Part shown: positions 25,010 to 36,862 of the stretch, piece by piece
Numbering within the stretch: the stretch's first letter is position 1
How the letters are laid out: every line of letters begins with the position of its first letter
Source: Hebobacterum sp964559435
GTDB lineage: Bacteria > Armatimonadota > Hebobacteria > Hebobacterales > Hebobacteraceae
Assembly (NCBI GenBank): GCA_964559435.1
Contig: CAZLHI010000005.1
Span: forward strand, 1-64,000
Length of the DNA stretch: 64,000 nucleotides
Direction: 5' to 3'
Notes under the pieces: generated by a model
Databases searched by the model: none
Told to the model about the DNA's origin: nothing
What the model saw: the letters and a program-made list of their open reading frames with translations, nothing else
Made by a program: the position numbers and the translations under genes

Positions 25010-25768
25010 GTGCTCACAAGAACCTTCCTCCACATTGCGGGCATAGGTCCCGTCACCGAGCGTCGCATATGGGAAAGGGGTGTCTACTCCTGGCGGGACT
25101 TCCTCAAGGATCCCGCGGCGGCCGGACTGTCGCCTCGCGCCACCGAACGAGTAGCGAACCACGTCGGTCTTTCGCTTGAGAACCTCAAGCGCGATGACCA
25201 CCGGTTCTTCGCGTCCAGCCTTGCAGCCCGGGAGCACTGGCGCGCCTACCCGGAGTTCTCCCATCGCGTCGCTTACCTCGATATCGAAACCACCGGCATG
25301 GGTGCGGACGACTCGGTGACTCTCGTGGGAATCTACGACGGCAGCCAGATCCGCACGTACACGAAAGGTGAGAATCTCCAGCAATTCCAGGATGACATCG
25401 ACGAGTGCGGCCTACTGGTCACCTTCTTCGGATCGTGCTTCGACTTACCGTTTCTTCGCAGGAGATTCCCGGGGATCCGATTTGACCAACTCCACATCGA
25501 CCTGTGCCACCTGCTGCGGCGCCTTGGCCTCAAGGGCGGTCTCAAGAACATCGAGCGGTTGCTCAACATCCCTCGCAGCCCGGAGACGGACGGCCTTGAT
25601 GGCTGGGACGCAGTGCGGCTGTGGCGGGAATGGGACCGCGGCAGCAACGAAGCGTTGGAGCTTCTCAAGGCCTACAACCGGGAGGACATCGTCAACCTCG
25701 AGAGGCTCATGCACTACGCATACGGGCAGATGTGCCAAAGAACCGGTATCCCCACGCAGAGCCCGTGA
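25010..25768 (+). CDS. DEDDy exonuclease-like protein (YprB ribonuclease-H-like domain)
   Basis: A 252-residue protein. The N-terminal 75 residues contain a helix-hairpin-helix-like stretch (IAGIGPVTERRIWERG), then a ribonuclease-H-like exonuclease fold with the DEDDy acids: D and E in YLDIETTG (about 88-95), an Asp in TFFGSCFDLPFL, and Y..D in YNREDIVNL (about 228-236). This architecture matches the YprB family. Likely a 3'-5' nuclease in DNA repair or RNA processing; the substrate is unproven. GTG 25010 follows a GGGGTGAG stretch. Confidence 0.87.
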   Translation: MLTRTFLHIAGIGPVTERRIWERGVYSWRDFLKDPAAAGLSPRATERVANHVGLSLENLKRDDHRFFASSLAAREHWRAYPEFSHRVAYLDIETTGMGADDSVTLVGIYDGSQIRTYTKGENLQQFQDDIDECGLLVTFFGSCFDLPFLRRRFPGIRFDQLHIDLCHLLRRLGLKGGLKNIERLLNIPRSPETDGLDGWDAVRLWREWDRGSNEALELLKAYNREDIVNLERLMHYAYGQMCQRTGIPTQSP

Positions 25769-25829
25769 CTTCTCTGCGCACAGAACTTTTCGACGTTGAT
25801 GCGCGTCCAATCGGCTGGGGCGAGAGGGG

Positions 25830-27656
25830 GTGAAGGCGGTGCGCTTGGCTCGCGCATCCCGGATCATCATAGCAGCCGTCGTTCTCATCACCGCGGCTAT
25901 CCCTGCTCTGCGTGAGCAGGTCGGGCTTATGCCGTCTGCCCTCGTGCTGCGGTTGGACGTCGAGTCCGATCCATCCGAGGCACATCGAGAGCGTATTCGG
26001 CCATATTGCGACCGCGCCGTCGCCTTTGTGGAGCAGCACCACCCGGCCGATCCCGACATGATGCTGGCCGCCGGGGTGCTAGCAGAGGACTTCTCCCTGC
26101 TCGAGGCCGCGGCCGAGGCCACCGATGATCCTGTCGCCTGGGCGGCCTACTGCGAGTTGCTGGAGAGCTACGGCCCGGGTTTGATCTGCGGCCCTGGCTT
26201 CGAGCGCGTCGGCGGCAGCGGCGTTGATCCCGCTGACCCGGCGGCCGTGGAACGGGAGAAGCGGCGCATCGCCGAATCGGGCATCCCAACGAAGCTCACG
26301 CCGCAACAGGTCGAGCCCAACCTCCGGGCGCTGCGAGCGTGGCAAGAGGCCGATCCCGAGAACGGCATGCCCGTCGCGCTGGAGGCGCGTTACCTGTATG
26401 GACTCCATCGGGACCGAGACGCGCTCATCCTCTGGTCGCAGGCCGGTCGAATGCCTCTGATGACCAACCATCTCGCCGAGCGCGCACGTAAGGTCGAGGG
26501 CCTGCTCCATGCCATGGGGATGCCCAGGGCCGACGCCATCGCATCTTCCTGGGCGGCCATGATTCATCCCACCTCTGCGCGGGTCCGTGCCCTCGCTCGA
26601 ATTGCCTACTACGAAGGCCGTGTCGCCCAGATGGCGGACGATGCCTGGGACGCCATCAACTGGTGGCAGAGCACCGTGGGTCTCGGCCGCCACATGCAGG
26701 AATCGGCCGAAACGATCCTCCAGTTCCTTGTCGGCGTCGCCATCGAGGGCGTCGGCGCGCGTCCTGTGTGGGGGTGGCACCCCGACAACGTCACCGGTAT
26801 CCGGAATGGGCCCCTCCTGGGCGGGCGGTACTTCCACGGCCCGCAACATGACTTCTACGTACAGCACATGGGGTGGCATGCCGACACGGACATGCGCGAC
26901 AGCCTCGTCCGAGCAAAGCTTCGCAGCAGCCTCGTGCGATGGCCTATCGACATGATATTCGGGGCACTCGAGGATTACCACGAGGCCAACCGCTATCTTG
27001 CGGGTGCGGGGCTCGCGGCCGCCCTGGCGCTCGTTCTGGTGTTCATCTTCGCCGCATGTGGCACGTGGTCGCGCCGCCTCGCGGACGACGCGGCCCGCCT
27101 TGGCGGCCTGTGGCAGTTCGTCCTTGCAGTGCTGATCCTGTTACCGGCCGCAGTTCTGATTGCTCTGGCCGCGGTAGGCGATGTTAGCGACCCGGTTCTC
27201 GGGGCAGACCCCGCGCCTGCGGGCCCGGTGGAGGGGCCGGCCGCGTCCATTGCGCTCCCGGCTGCGCAAGCGGCCGCCACGGCGGCTCTGCGTGCGGTCC
27301 GTGCCTGGGTTGTGGCGACACCTTACGCCGTCATGGCCCTGGTCGCTACCTCGCTGCTGGCTGCGATCCTACTACCACTGCTCGCGGCCGCGCTCGCGCG
27401 GGCGCCGGGCGCTCGCCTCCGCACGGCCTGGCGAGGGAATCTGCGGCGTGTGCTGCCGGTTGCAGCGGCTCTGTTCGCGCTTCTTTTCCTGTTCCTCAAC
27501 TTTACGGCAGTGCGCCTCCGCAGCGCCTGGGCCGCGAAGTGGTCGACGCCTGGAGTCACTGAGTTCAGCGATACGGTCGAGCAGCTCGGCGACGCGTGGG
27601 AGGAGCCGGAAATCCCCTTCGACGCCTGGCGGGCCGAGCTGCCACCTGGAGCATAG
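25830..27656 (+). CDS. membrane protein of unknown family, tandem paralog A
   Basis: Up to 608 residues. One N-terminal transmembrane anchor (about 12-27), a large mostly helical soluble region (about 30-390), then four hydrophobic segments (about 393-417, 432-455, 492-525, 545-565) and a short tail ending PFDAWRAELPPGA. The soluble part contains YEGRVAQMADDAWDAINWWQ, then LGRHMQ and GPQHDFYVQHMGW, all conserved in the neighbouring paralog. The repeating Ala-rich helices suggest a TPR-like fold (inference). GTG 25830 abuts a GAGAGGGGG; an in-frame GTG at 25839 is better spaced. I recognise no domain; function unknown. Confidence 0.8.
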   Translation: MKAVRLARASRIIIAAVVLITAAIPALREQVGLMPSALVLRLDVESDPSEAHRERIRPYCDRAVAFVEQHHPADPDMMLAAGVLAEDFSLLEAAAEATDDPVAWAAYCELLESYGPGLICGPGFERVGGSGVDPADPAAVEREKRRIAESGIPTKLTPQQVEPNLRALRAWQEADPENGMPVALEARYLYGLHRDRDALILWSQAGRMPLMTNHLAERARKVEGLLHAMGMPRADAIASSWAAMIHPTSARVRALARIAYYEGRVAQMADDAWDAINWWQSTVGLGRHMQESAETILQFLVGVAIEGVGARPVWGWHPDNVTGIRNGPLLGGRYFHGPQHDFYVQHMGWHADTDMRDSLVRAKLRSSLVRWPIDMIFGALEDYHEANRYLAGAGLAAALALVLVFIFAACGTWSRRLADDAARLGGLWQFVLAVLILLPAAVLIALAAVGDVSDPVLGADPAPAGPVEGPAASIALPAAQAAATAALRAVRAWVVATPYAVMALVATSLLAAILLPLLAAALARAPGARLRTAWRGNLRRVLPVAAALFALLFLFLNFTAVRLRSAWAAKWSTPGVTEFSDTVEQLGDAWEEPEIPFDAWRAELPPGA

Positions 27657-27717
27657 ATCGAAAGGCAGGCAAGAGCGCCCGCGTGCTGCTTTCGGGGGGC
27701 TGCACTAGCACGCAAAC

Positions 27718-29514
27718 ATGGTCAAGCCGCGTCTATCTTGGCTCATTGTTGCCGTTGTCGCCGGCGTGATCGCCGCGGTGCCAGCGCTGCGCCTTCACGC
27801 GCGGCTCGCCTGGCTGACACTGAAGCCGGTCGACACAGAGGCGCTGGAACCCGAGGACATGCCAGCAGGGGCCCTGGAGCCGCCCTGGTATCTCCGGGTC
27901 GTCGATCAGCTGCGATCCTACCGGGCGAGAGCCATCGCCTTCGTCCAAGAGCATTATCCGGACGACCCGCGAATGCTCACCGCGGCGGCCCTCCTCGCTG
28001 ACGAAGCCTCTCGGGGAGAGCGGACTGCGCGGCTGCTCAAGCGTGCCGCCGAGCTGGGAGAGGAGCCGATGGCGTGGGCCGCCTACACCGAGCATCTCAT
28101 GGCGAGGGGCCCCCGCTTCGACCGCGTGGGCTCCGGTGGGGTCGATCCCGAGGACTCATTCGCCATGCAGGAAGAACGCTGGCGCATCGCCCAGTCTGGC
28201 CTCCCCGACAGGCTCTCTGCCGAGGAGGCCAAACCCGTGCTGGACGCCGTCCGCCGATGGCAAGCGGCCGATCCCGAGAACGCCATGCCTGTCGTCTGCG
28301 AGTTCCTCTACCTCCGTGGCCTCCACGAGGATAGGGAGGCGTTCAGGGCGTGGCGCCGGGCTGCTCGACTGCCGAAGCTCACGAGCCATTCAACAGACCG
28401 CATGAACGCCACTGCCGACCTGCTCGTCGCCATGGGCATGCCTGAGGCCGAGGCCCACCTGGGGGCCCGGGCGAACATGCGGTTCCCCACCTTGGGTCGG
28501 CTCCGGAACTGCGCTCGAATGGCCGTCTACGAGGGCCGCGTCGCCCAGATCGAGGGCCGCGCCGAAGATGCCGTCACCTGGTGGCAGAGCACCTTCGACC
28601 TCGGGCGCCACATGCAGGACTCCTCCGAGACTCTTATCGAGTGGCTGGTCGGCTCGGCCGCGATGGGCATCGGCACCCAGCATGTCTGGCAGTGGACTCA
28701 GGACGGGCTCTCCGGCATCCCAAACGGCCCCCTCCGTGGCGGGCGCATCTTCTACGGCCGCCAACACGACTTCTATGTGTCCATCATGGGCGCGGAGGCC
28801 GACGAAGAGATGCGCGCAGCCCTCGTCACCTCCAAGGTCCGTAGTTCGCTATTAAGGCGGGCAAGCCGGCCTGATCCGACGGAGGAGTACGAACTCGCGG
28901 CCGGCTATCTCCGCTACGCCGGCACGCTGCTGATCGCCGTCATCGCTTTGGTCGTCGTACTTGCGACCCTTGGCAGTTGGTCTCGACGTGCTGCCGACCG
29001 CGCTGTCCGGCCCGGCCCGCTGTGGGACCCAGTGCTGGTCGGTTTCATGCTACTTCCACTCGTCGTCGGGGCTCTCGCCGTGTCATTCGTCAAACAGCGC
29101 TGGGAGGCCCGTATGCCGGACCTTCCCGACTTCGTTCCCTTCGACATCCCAGTGAGAAGCGTGGACGTCGGCCCCCTCGTGTTCTTCGGTCCGCCCATCC
29201 TGTCACTGCTCCTCGCCGTGTTCCTCACCAGCCTGGCCGGTGACAAGGGCCACGCGCCTGGTGCCAGCCCCTTCACCGCTTGGCGGGGCTACATCCGGCG
29301 CACCTTCCCGCCCGTCCTCGCCGTCTTCGCGCTTATCTTCCTCGCTCTCATCATCAGTGGAAGGAACATCCGAAAGGACTGGGCTGCCCGCCTGAGCACC
29401 CCCGGCAACACGGAGATGTCCTGGACTATCGAACAGCTCGGCCCCGAATGGCGCAACCCCACCATCCCGCCCGACGCTTGGCGGGCCGAGTATCCGCCGA
29501 GCGTGCAGCCTTGA
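27718..29514 (+). CDS. membrane protein of unknown family, tandem paralog B
   Basis: 598 residues, colinear with the gene at 25830: an N-terminal anchor (about 4-22), a soluble region with MAVYEGRVAQIEGRAEDAV, then TWWQST, LGRHMQ and GRQHDFYVSIMG, four C-terminal hydrophobic segments (about 400-423, 438-460, 482-507, 529-547) and the closing IPPDAWRAEYPP. The best-conserved block is the WWQ/HMQ/QHDFYV region and the last 40 residues, which are probably the functional core. The pair arose by an old tandem duplication. No ribosome-binding site is seen at ATG 27718. The stop overlaps the -35 element of the ileS promoter. Function unknown. Confidence 0.8.
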   Translation: MVKPRLSWLIVAVVAGVIAAVPALRLHARLAWLTLKPVDTEALEPEDMPAGALEPPWYLRVVDQLRSYRARAIAFVQEHYPDDPRMLTAAALLADEASRGERTARLLKRAAELGEEPMAWAAYTEHLMARGPRFDRVGSGGVDPEDSFAMQEERWRIAQSGLPDRLSAEEAKPVLDAVRRWQAADPENAMPVVCEFLYLRGLHEDREAFRAWRRAARLPKLTSHSTDRMNATADLLVAMGMPEAEAHLGARANMRFPTLGRLRNCARMAVYEGRVAQIEGRAEDAVTWWQSTFDLGRHMQDSSETLIEWLVGSAAMGIGTQHVWQWTQDGLSGIPNGPLRGGRIFYGRQHDFYVSIMGAEADEEMRAALVTSKVRSSLLRRASRPDPTEEYELAAGYLRYAGTLLIAVIALVVVLATLGSWSRRAADRAVRPGPLWDPVLVGFMLLPLVVGALAVSFVKQRWEARMPDLPDFVPFDIPVRSVDVGPLVFFGPPILSLLLAVFLTSLAGDKGHAPGASPFTAWRGYIRRTFPPVLAVFALIFLALIISGRNIRKDWAARLSTPGNTEMSWTIEQLGPEWRNPTIPPDAWRAEYPPSVQP

Positions 29515-29540
29515 CGGGCCGCGGTCGCCCATGGTATAAG
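29511..29540 (+). promoter_or_regulatory. ileS promoter
   Basis: TTGACG at 29511-29516 and TATAAG at 29535-29540, 18 bases apart. The -35 overlaps the stop codon of the preceding gene. Transcription should start near 29547, about six bases before the leader-peptide ATG. Confidence 0.7.
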
Positions 29541-29552
29541 TCCAACAGACAG

Positions 29553-29639
29553 ATGAGCCGTATAGCCATCCTGATTGCCAGCATCATCATTATCGACCCG
29601 GCGGTGAGCCGGGAGCGATGCTGCATGTCAGGAGGGTAG
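29553..29639 (+). CDS. isoleucine-rich leader peptide of ileS
   Basis: A 28-codon ORF from ATG 29553 to TAG 29637-29639. Seven of 28 codons are Ile (codons 4, 6, 8 and 11-14), using all three Ile codons, with four in a row at 29583-29594; it begins MSRIAILIASIIIID. It has no Shine-Dalgarno and a predicted 5' UTR of about six bases, so leaderless initiation is likely. It sits upstream of mutually exclusive RNA helices and a terminator and directly before ileS, so ribosome stalling at Ile codons would report low charged tRNA-Ile. The peptide itself probably has no function. Confidence 0.8.
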   Translation: MSRIAILIASIIIIDPAVSRERCCMSGG

Positions 29640-29698
29640 TACCAGACAACGAGCGCCAGCAGGCTCCGGCCCACCGCCAGATGAGGCGGTGGGCTTTT
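29597..29698 (+). promoter_or_regulatory. ileS transcription attenuator (alternative RNA structures)
   Basis: Three competing helices are visible. (1) CCCGGC/GCCGGG, 29597-29602 with 29608-29613. (2) An antiterminator of about 15 pairs, 29600-29616 with 29663-29678 (GGCGGTG/CACCGCC, then GCCGG/CCGGC and AGC/GCT with one mismatch and one bulge). (3) The terminator stem 29669-29678 with 29685-29694. The antiterminator uses the whole 5' arm of the terminator, so only one can form. A ribosome stalled on the Ile run would block helix 1 and favour the antiterminator. Confidence 0.75.
29669..29698 (+). terminator. intrinsic terminator of the ileS leader
   Basis: A perfect 10 bp GC-rich stem (29669-29678 with 29685-29694), six-base loop, then TTTT. 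It lies 33 bases before the ileS ATG and 30 bases after the leader-peptide stop. Confidence 0.8.
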
Positions 29699-29730
29699 CG
29701 CGTTTGTGGGCCTGGAAGGAGAGCGGAGAG

Positions 29731-32703
<2,973 letters not shown>

Positions 32704-32824
32704 CCGGAAACGAGTAGCAGGCGCTCCAGAATTCCACCCAGCAATCGCCATACCGCGAAGGATTTCGCACGCCAAATGGCAACCTCTTTGTGGGAGGGCG
32801 CAGAACGCCTAGGGGAGAGGATGT

Positions 32825-33454
32825 ATGGACTCGACCGTGGAGGCGATCGGCGCAGGGAAGAGGGACCCGTCGCGCGCAGGTGATGACGCGATAGTATCGC
32901 GGCGCATAGCGGCGGGAGATGTCGCTGCCTGGGAAGAGTTCTTTGCCCGTTACGCTCCCTGGGCTTATCGCTTTGCCTACCATCACCTGGACGGGAACCA
33001 CGCCGACGCGGAGGACCTCTGCTCAGACATCATGATGGCCGCCGCGCGCTCGATTGGCCGGTATGACGGCAAGCGCGGCACGCTGGATGTCTGGCTTCTC
33101 GGGCTTGCCAGGCACAGGCTCGCACGCTTCTGCCGACGGCGCCGGATCGAGGAGCCACTTGTCCCCGACGTGGGGAAGGCTGAGATCCAAGCGGCAGATG
33201 CGGTGGCCGGCCGTGCTGCGGATGAGACGCTAGAACGTGCGGTTGTCAACCGCGCGCTCGTGTCGCTCCCCGAGCGACAGGCGGCGGTCCTCATAGGCAA
33301 GTATGTCACCGGCCACACTGTCGAGGAGCTGGCCGCCCAAATGGGATCAACGCCGAAGGCCATCGAATCGCTGCTTTCGCGGGCCCGCGCTGCCTTTCGA
33401 TCTGCCTTCAGCGCTCTGCTTCAAGACGGTTCAGGAGGTGAGAGCCGTGAGTAA
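32825..33454 (+). CDS. ECF-type RNA polymerase sigma factor
   Basis: A 209-residue extracytoplasmic-function sigma factor. Region 2 (about 30-95) contains WEEFFARYAPWAYRFAYHHL and DAEDLCSDIMMAAARSI, the core-binding and -10-recognition helices, ending in GLARHRLARFCRRRR. Region 4 (about 135-195) has ALVSLPERQAAVLIGKYV and an EELAAQMGSTPKAIESLLSRAR helix-turn-helix for -35 binding. AGGGGAGAGG precedes ATG 32825. It overlaps the downstream FecR gene by eight bases, the usual arrangement for a sigma factor and its membrane partner. Confidence 0.95.
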   Translation: MDSTVEAIGAGKRDPSRAGDDAIVSRRIAAGDVAAWEEFFARYAPWAYRFAYHHLDGNHADAEDLCSDIMMAAARSIGRYDGKRGTLDVWLLGLARHRLARFCRRRRIEEPLVPDVGKAEIQAADAVAGRAADETLERAVVNRALVSLPERQAAVLIGKYVTGHTVEELAAQMGSTPKAIESLLSRARAAFRSAFSALLQDGSGGESRE

Positions 33455-36400
33455 ACCGGACAAGCACGAAACCGACATGGCCCGCGTGCTCGCGGGCCAC
33501 AATCAGGAGGTCACCATGCACACCGCTTACCATGATGCCCTGTTGTCCCGAACCACAGCCGTGGTAGCGCGCCGTGCCAGACGCGCCCTACGCCGCTGGG
33601 CTCCGCGACTTGCGGCCGCAGTCGCGCTCCTCGCAATCGCCACCGGCGCCTGGCATCTCCTCGGAAACCGCAGCGCGCAGGTCCGATACGCTGCCCCGCC
33701 GCCGCTCTCCTCGCCCGACGTGCTGGCCGCGCTTCCCAGCGCCGCCGTCACGCCGGAAGAGAGTGGCCCGCTCGTTGCCGTCATCGCTGCCCGCGGCTCC
33801 GTGGTGGACGCGCAGGGCGAGCCCATCACGGTCGGCCGCAAGCTTCCCGTCGGGGCTACCGTCCGCACAGGACCCGAGGCCCGCGCGACGCTTATCACGC
33901 GGCGCGGTAGTGAGTTCACTCTCGCGCCCGACAGTGCGCTCTGGCTTGAGAGAGCGCGCTCGGCGAGGCTGGCCGCCGGCCGCCTCTACTGCCGCACCCG
34001 CGCTGGCGAGGTTTCCCGGATCGACACCGCCGCGGGACGGATCGACCTGCTCGGCACGACTCTTGACGCCCACATCCAGAGCGAGACGAGTGTTGCCGTC
34101 ACCGTCCTCGAAGGCAAGGTGCGCCTCGCCAATAGCCACGGCGAGGCCGAGCTGACATCGGGCCGCCGTGCTGTCCTCGTGGCCGCTCTGCCGCCGGGTG
34201 AGGGCGAAGTCGTCAATCGCGCCTCGGCCGCGGAGTGGTACCACGGGCGCACCGACATCGAATCCGACTTCGGCGACATCGCCTACGTCGTGAGCAGGAA
34301 CGAGTCCCGGGGCCTGGCCACCGAGGTGTGGGCCATGGACGCAGACGGCTCCAATAAGCGCCGCCTCAAGACGTACCTCGGGTGGGGGTTCGCTCCCGGC
34401 CCCTGGCTCCCCGGCCAGCGGTGGCTCCTCTACAACACCCATAGCGTCCTCTGGACCCATCCGGACTTCGAGAGCCGCCGCGCCCACAGCGGGGCCGGGC
34501 ACCCAATCGTCGAGGACCAGGCGTGGCTTCTCAACGCCGTCACCGGCCAGGACGTCGCCTTCGATCTCCCGCCGGGCGCCGACGCTCTCTACACCGATCT
34601 CTCGCCCGACGGCACCCGATTGGCCTTCAACGGCCGCTACCAGCCCGATCCCGATGACCGCGAGACCCGCGAGGGGGGCCTCTGGGTCTTCGACACGAGC
34701 ACTGGTGAGATGACGAAGCTCCTCGACGGCTGGATCAAGACTCCCATGTCCTGGGCGCCGGACAACCGCCGCATCGTCGCCGACACCGGGGAAGGCTACG
34801 TGGTCCACCACCCGCTTGTCGTGGTCGATGCCGACACAGGCGAGGTCCGTGATCTCGGCGTCAACGGGGCCGGCGGCACCTTCTCACCTGATGGCACGAA
34901 GGTGGCCTACTGCGGTGAGTTCCAGGGCGGCGGGAGTTGGTTCGCGGGGGTGCCCACAAGTGGCCGCATCCTCGTCCACAACCTCCGCACCGACGAATCT
35001 GTGCCCATCTCGCCCTCCGGCGAGGGCGCGCTCGAGCCCCGCTGGTCGCCCGACGGTCGGCACGTCGCTTACCGTTTCAGCGTCCGGGGCGAGGACGATC
35101 CTGAGACCGGCTGGCCCGAGAGCACCGCCTCGATCTGCGTCGCCGCCGCCGACGGCTCGGGCTCGGCGCCCGTGTTCGAAACGGAGGCCAGAGTGAGCTG
35201 CTTCGCGTGGACGCCATCCGGGGATGCTCTCTATCTCACAACGGAGCAGGGCGTCCAGATCATCGCCGCCGACGGCTCCGGCCTTCTTGCCGACCTTGGC
35301 GGCAGCGCCGAGGACAGCCTGCTGGCTCCGGGCCAGGAGGAGCAGACCGCGGGCGCCCTCGATGCCATCCGGGAAGCGATCTACCAGTACGCCCTGGGCA
35401 ACATCGGCCGCTTCGAGGGGAAGCCGCGCGATGCCCAGGCCGCGTTCGGGGCCGCCTCCGACATCTTCGCCGGCCTCGCCTGGGAGTACCCGCTCGCCAA
35501 CCTCAGCCCAGGACAGCTCCTGCTCTACGCCGACAAGTGCGCTCAGCTCGCCACGACCTCCTCGAGAGAGTTCCTCGCCGAAAGCTGCCAGGGGCGGATG
35601 AACTACCTCGGGCACCGCCTGGTCTCCTACGTCGCAGACGCGGGCGAGTTCCCACAAGACCTTGCTGCCGTCGAGCAGCACTCGCTCGAATCAGGTTGGG
35701 GTATGGACTGGTTCTCCAACCGGGATACCGAGTGGGTCAAGATGCTTTTCCGGTGTCCCGTCGCCGGACCGTTCAGCTACCATGCGCCGTCAGGCGATCC
35801 CGCGATCGGGGACGTCCTCGTCACGTGCCGCGCCCATCCGGACCACCGAGTCGTCTGGACCATGGACCTCGCGCAGCAGGTGAGCTGGCATTCGCGCAGC
35901 GACGAGCCGGAGAAGGAGGCCGATCTGCTTGAGAAGGCGCGCGCGACCCGTGACGCAATCAGCTACGGCCAGGCCACCTGGAAGGACGCCGAGAAGGCGT
36001 ATCTGACCATCCTTGAGGAACTCCCGAACAGCCAGATGGCAAAGGAGTACCTCGGCCGCATCTACGCTCGGCAAGGCCGGTTCGAGGAAGCGCTCGCCGT
36101 GCTGCCTCCCTACCGCGGAGGCTGGAGCGCCCTCCACCGTGCCTTCTGCTACGATGCGCTTGGGCAACGCGAAAAGGCCGTCGTGATCTACAAGGCGCTG
36201 GTAGACCAATCCGGCCCCGCCGACCACATCGGCGAATGGGCCGCCCGCGGCATACAACAGCCGACGTGGATGCACGACATCGAGATCACCGCCGAGCCCG
36301 GCGAGGTTCGTCTCAAGCCGTACCGTGCCTGGAACGCCTCCGCCTCCATCTCCTGGGAGTACTCCGATAGCGAACGTTCCAGTCCAGCCCTCGCGATCGA

Positions 36401-36746
36401 CGGCAACCGGGTGACCTGCTGGTTCACCGGTGACGGGCAGAAGCCCGGCCAGTGGTTCAAGCTCGAGTTCGGCAGGCCTGTAGCCGCCACTCGGATCGTG
36501 CTGGACCATCACGGCAAGGATACGATCTACCCAACCGGATGGCCTCGCGGCGTTAAGGCTGAAGTGACTCACGACGGAGTCGCCTGGCGCGAGGTGAGCG
36601 CCTCTCCCGGCGGGATCATGAAGCTCGTAACCCTTCGCCTTGATCCGGATCGGCCAATCAAGGCAATACGCTTCGAGAACACAGCCTCACACCAACCGGA
36701 GTCGTGGGGCATCTTCGAGGTCTTCGTCTTCGGGCCCGAGTCTTGA
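33447..36746 (+). CDS. FecR-domain / beta-propeller / TPR / discoidin membrane protein (ECF partner)
   Basis: 1,099 residues. A 50-residue basic cytoplasmic N-terminus, one transmembrane segment (about 53-71), a FecR-like domain (about 110-225: ARGSVVDAQGEPI, GARAGRLYC-type region, LEGKVRL), a TolB/WD40-like propeller (about 265-640, with repeated LSPDGTRLAF, FSPDGTKVAY, WSPDGRHVAY), a TPR-like segment (about 840-930) and a C-terminal F5/8 type C (discoidin) domain (about 955-1095). GTG 33447 has GGAGGTGAG and overlaps the sigma stop. By analogy with FecR it probably transmits an outside signal to the sigma factor. The fusion of all four modules is unusual. Confidence 0.85.
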   Translation: MSKPDKHETDMARVLAGHNQEVTMHTAYHDALLSRTTAVVARRARRALRRWAPRLAAAVALLAIATGAWHLLGNRSAQVRYAAPPPLSSPDVLAALPSAAVTPEESGPLVAVIAARGSVVDAQGEPITVGRKLPVGATVRTGPEARATLITRRGSEFTLAPDSALWLERARSARLAAGRLYCRTRAGEVSRIDTAAGRIDLLGTTLDAHIQSETSVAVTVLEGKVRLANSHGEAELTSGRRAVLVAALPPGEGEVVNRASAAEWYHGRTDIESDFGDIAYVVSRNESRGLATEVWAMDADGSNKRRLKTYLGWGFAPGPWLPGQRWLLYNTHSVLWTHPDFESRRAHSGAGHPIVEDQAWLLNAVTGQDVAFDLPPGADALYTDLSPDGTRLAFNGRYQPDPDDRETREGGLWVFDTSTGEMTKLLDGWIKTPMSWAPDNRRIVADTGEGYVVHHPLVVVDADTGEVRDLGVNGAGGTFSPDGTKVAYCGEFQGGGSWFAGVPTSGRILVHNLRTDESVPISPSGEGALEPRWSPDGRHVAYRFSVRGEDDPETGWPESTASICVAAADGSGSAPVFETEARVSCFAWTPSGDALYLTTEQGVQIIAADGSGLLADLGGSAEDSLLAPGQEEQTAGALDAIREAIYQYALGNIGRFEGKPRDAQAAFGAASDIFAGLAWEYPLANLSPGQLLLYADKCAQLATTSSREFLAESCQGRMNYLGHRLVSYVADAGEFPQDLAAVEQHSLESGWGMDWFSNRDTEWVKMLFRCPVAGPFSYHAPSGDPAIGDVLVTCRAHPDHRVVWTMDLAQQVSWHSRSDEPEKEADLLEKARATRDAISYGQATWKDAEKAYLTILEELPNSQMAKEYLGRIYARQGRFEEALAVLPPYRGGWSALHRAFCYDALGQREKAVVIYKALVDQSGPADHIGEWAARGIQQPTWMHDIEITAEPGEVRLKPYRAWNASASISWEYSDSERSSPALAIDGNRVTCWFTGDGQKPGQWFKLEFGRPVAATRIVLDHHGKDTIYPTGWPRGVKAEVTHDGVAWREVSASPGGIMKLVTLRLDPDRPIKAIRFENTASHQPESWGIFEVFVFGPES

Positions 36747-36805
36747 TCTGTCGCCGGCAACTCAGTCAACGTGGCAGGCCCTTGCGGATGGCACGTGATT
36801 GAGTA

Positions 36806-36834
36806 AAAGGGGACGCCCTTCTGGGCGTCCCCTT
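36806..36834. terminator. bidirectional intrinsic terminator between convergent genes
   Basis: A perfect 12 bp stem (36807-36818 with 36823-36834) and TTCT loop between two convergent genes. On the minus strand it is followed by TTTTACTC, a good terminator for the gene at 36863; on the plus strand the tail is shorter. Confidence 0.85.
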
Positions 36835-36862
36835 CAGCACTCGGATAGACTTCGTTGGTCGG

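Noticed and set aside
29631..29645. T-box-like motif GGGTAGTACC in the ileS leader
   Set aside because: It resembles the T-box core (GGTGG-ACCGCG) only partly, overlaps the leader-peptide stop codon, and the region lacks the specifier stem; the Ile-codon leader with competing helices explains the site better.
32777..32785. TGGCAACCT as an ECF-type -35 for autoregulation of the sigma gene
   Set aside because: It resembles some ECF -35 elements, but no matching -10 stands at the right distance; not supported.
33588..34811. Long minus-strand ORF opposite the FecR fusion gene (407 codons)
   Set aside because: Antisense shadow in GC-rich sequence; low-complexity product without domains.
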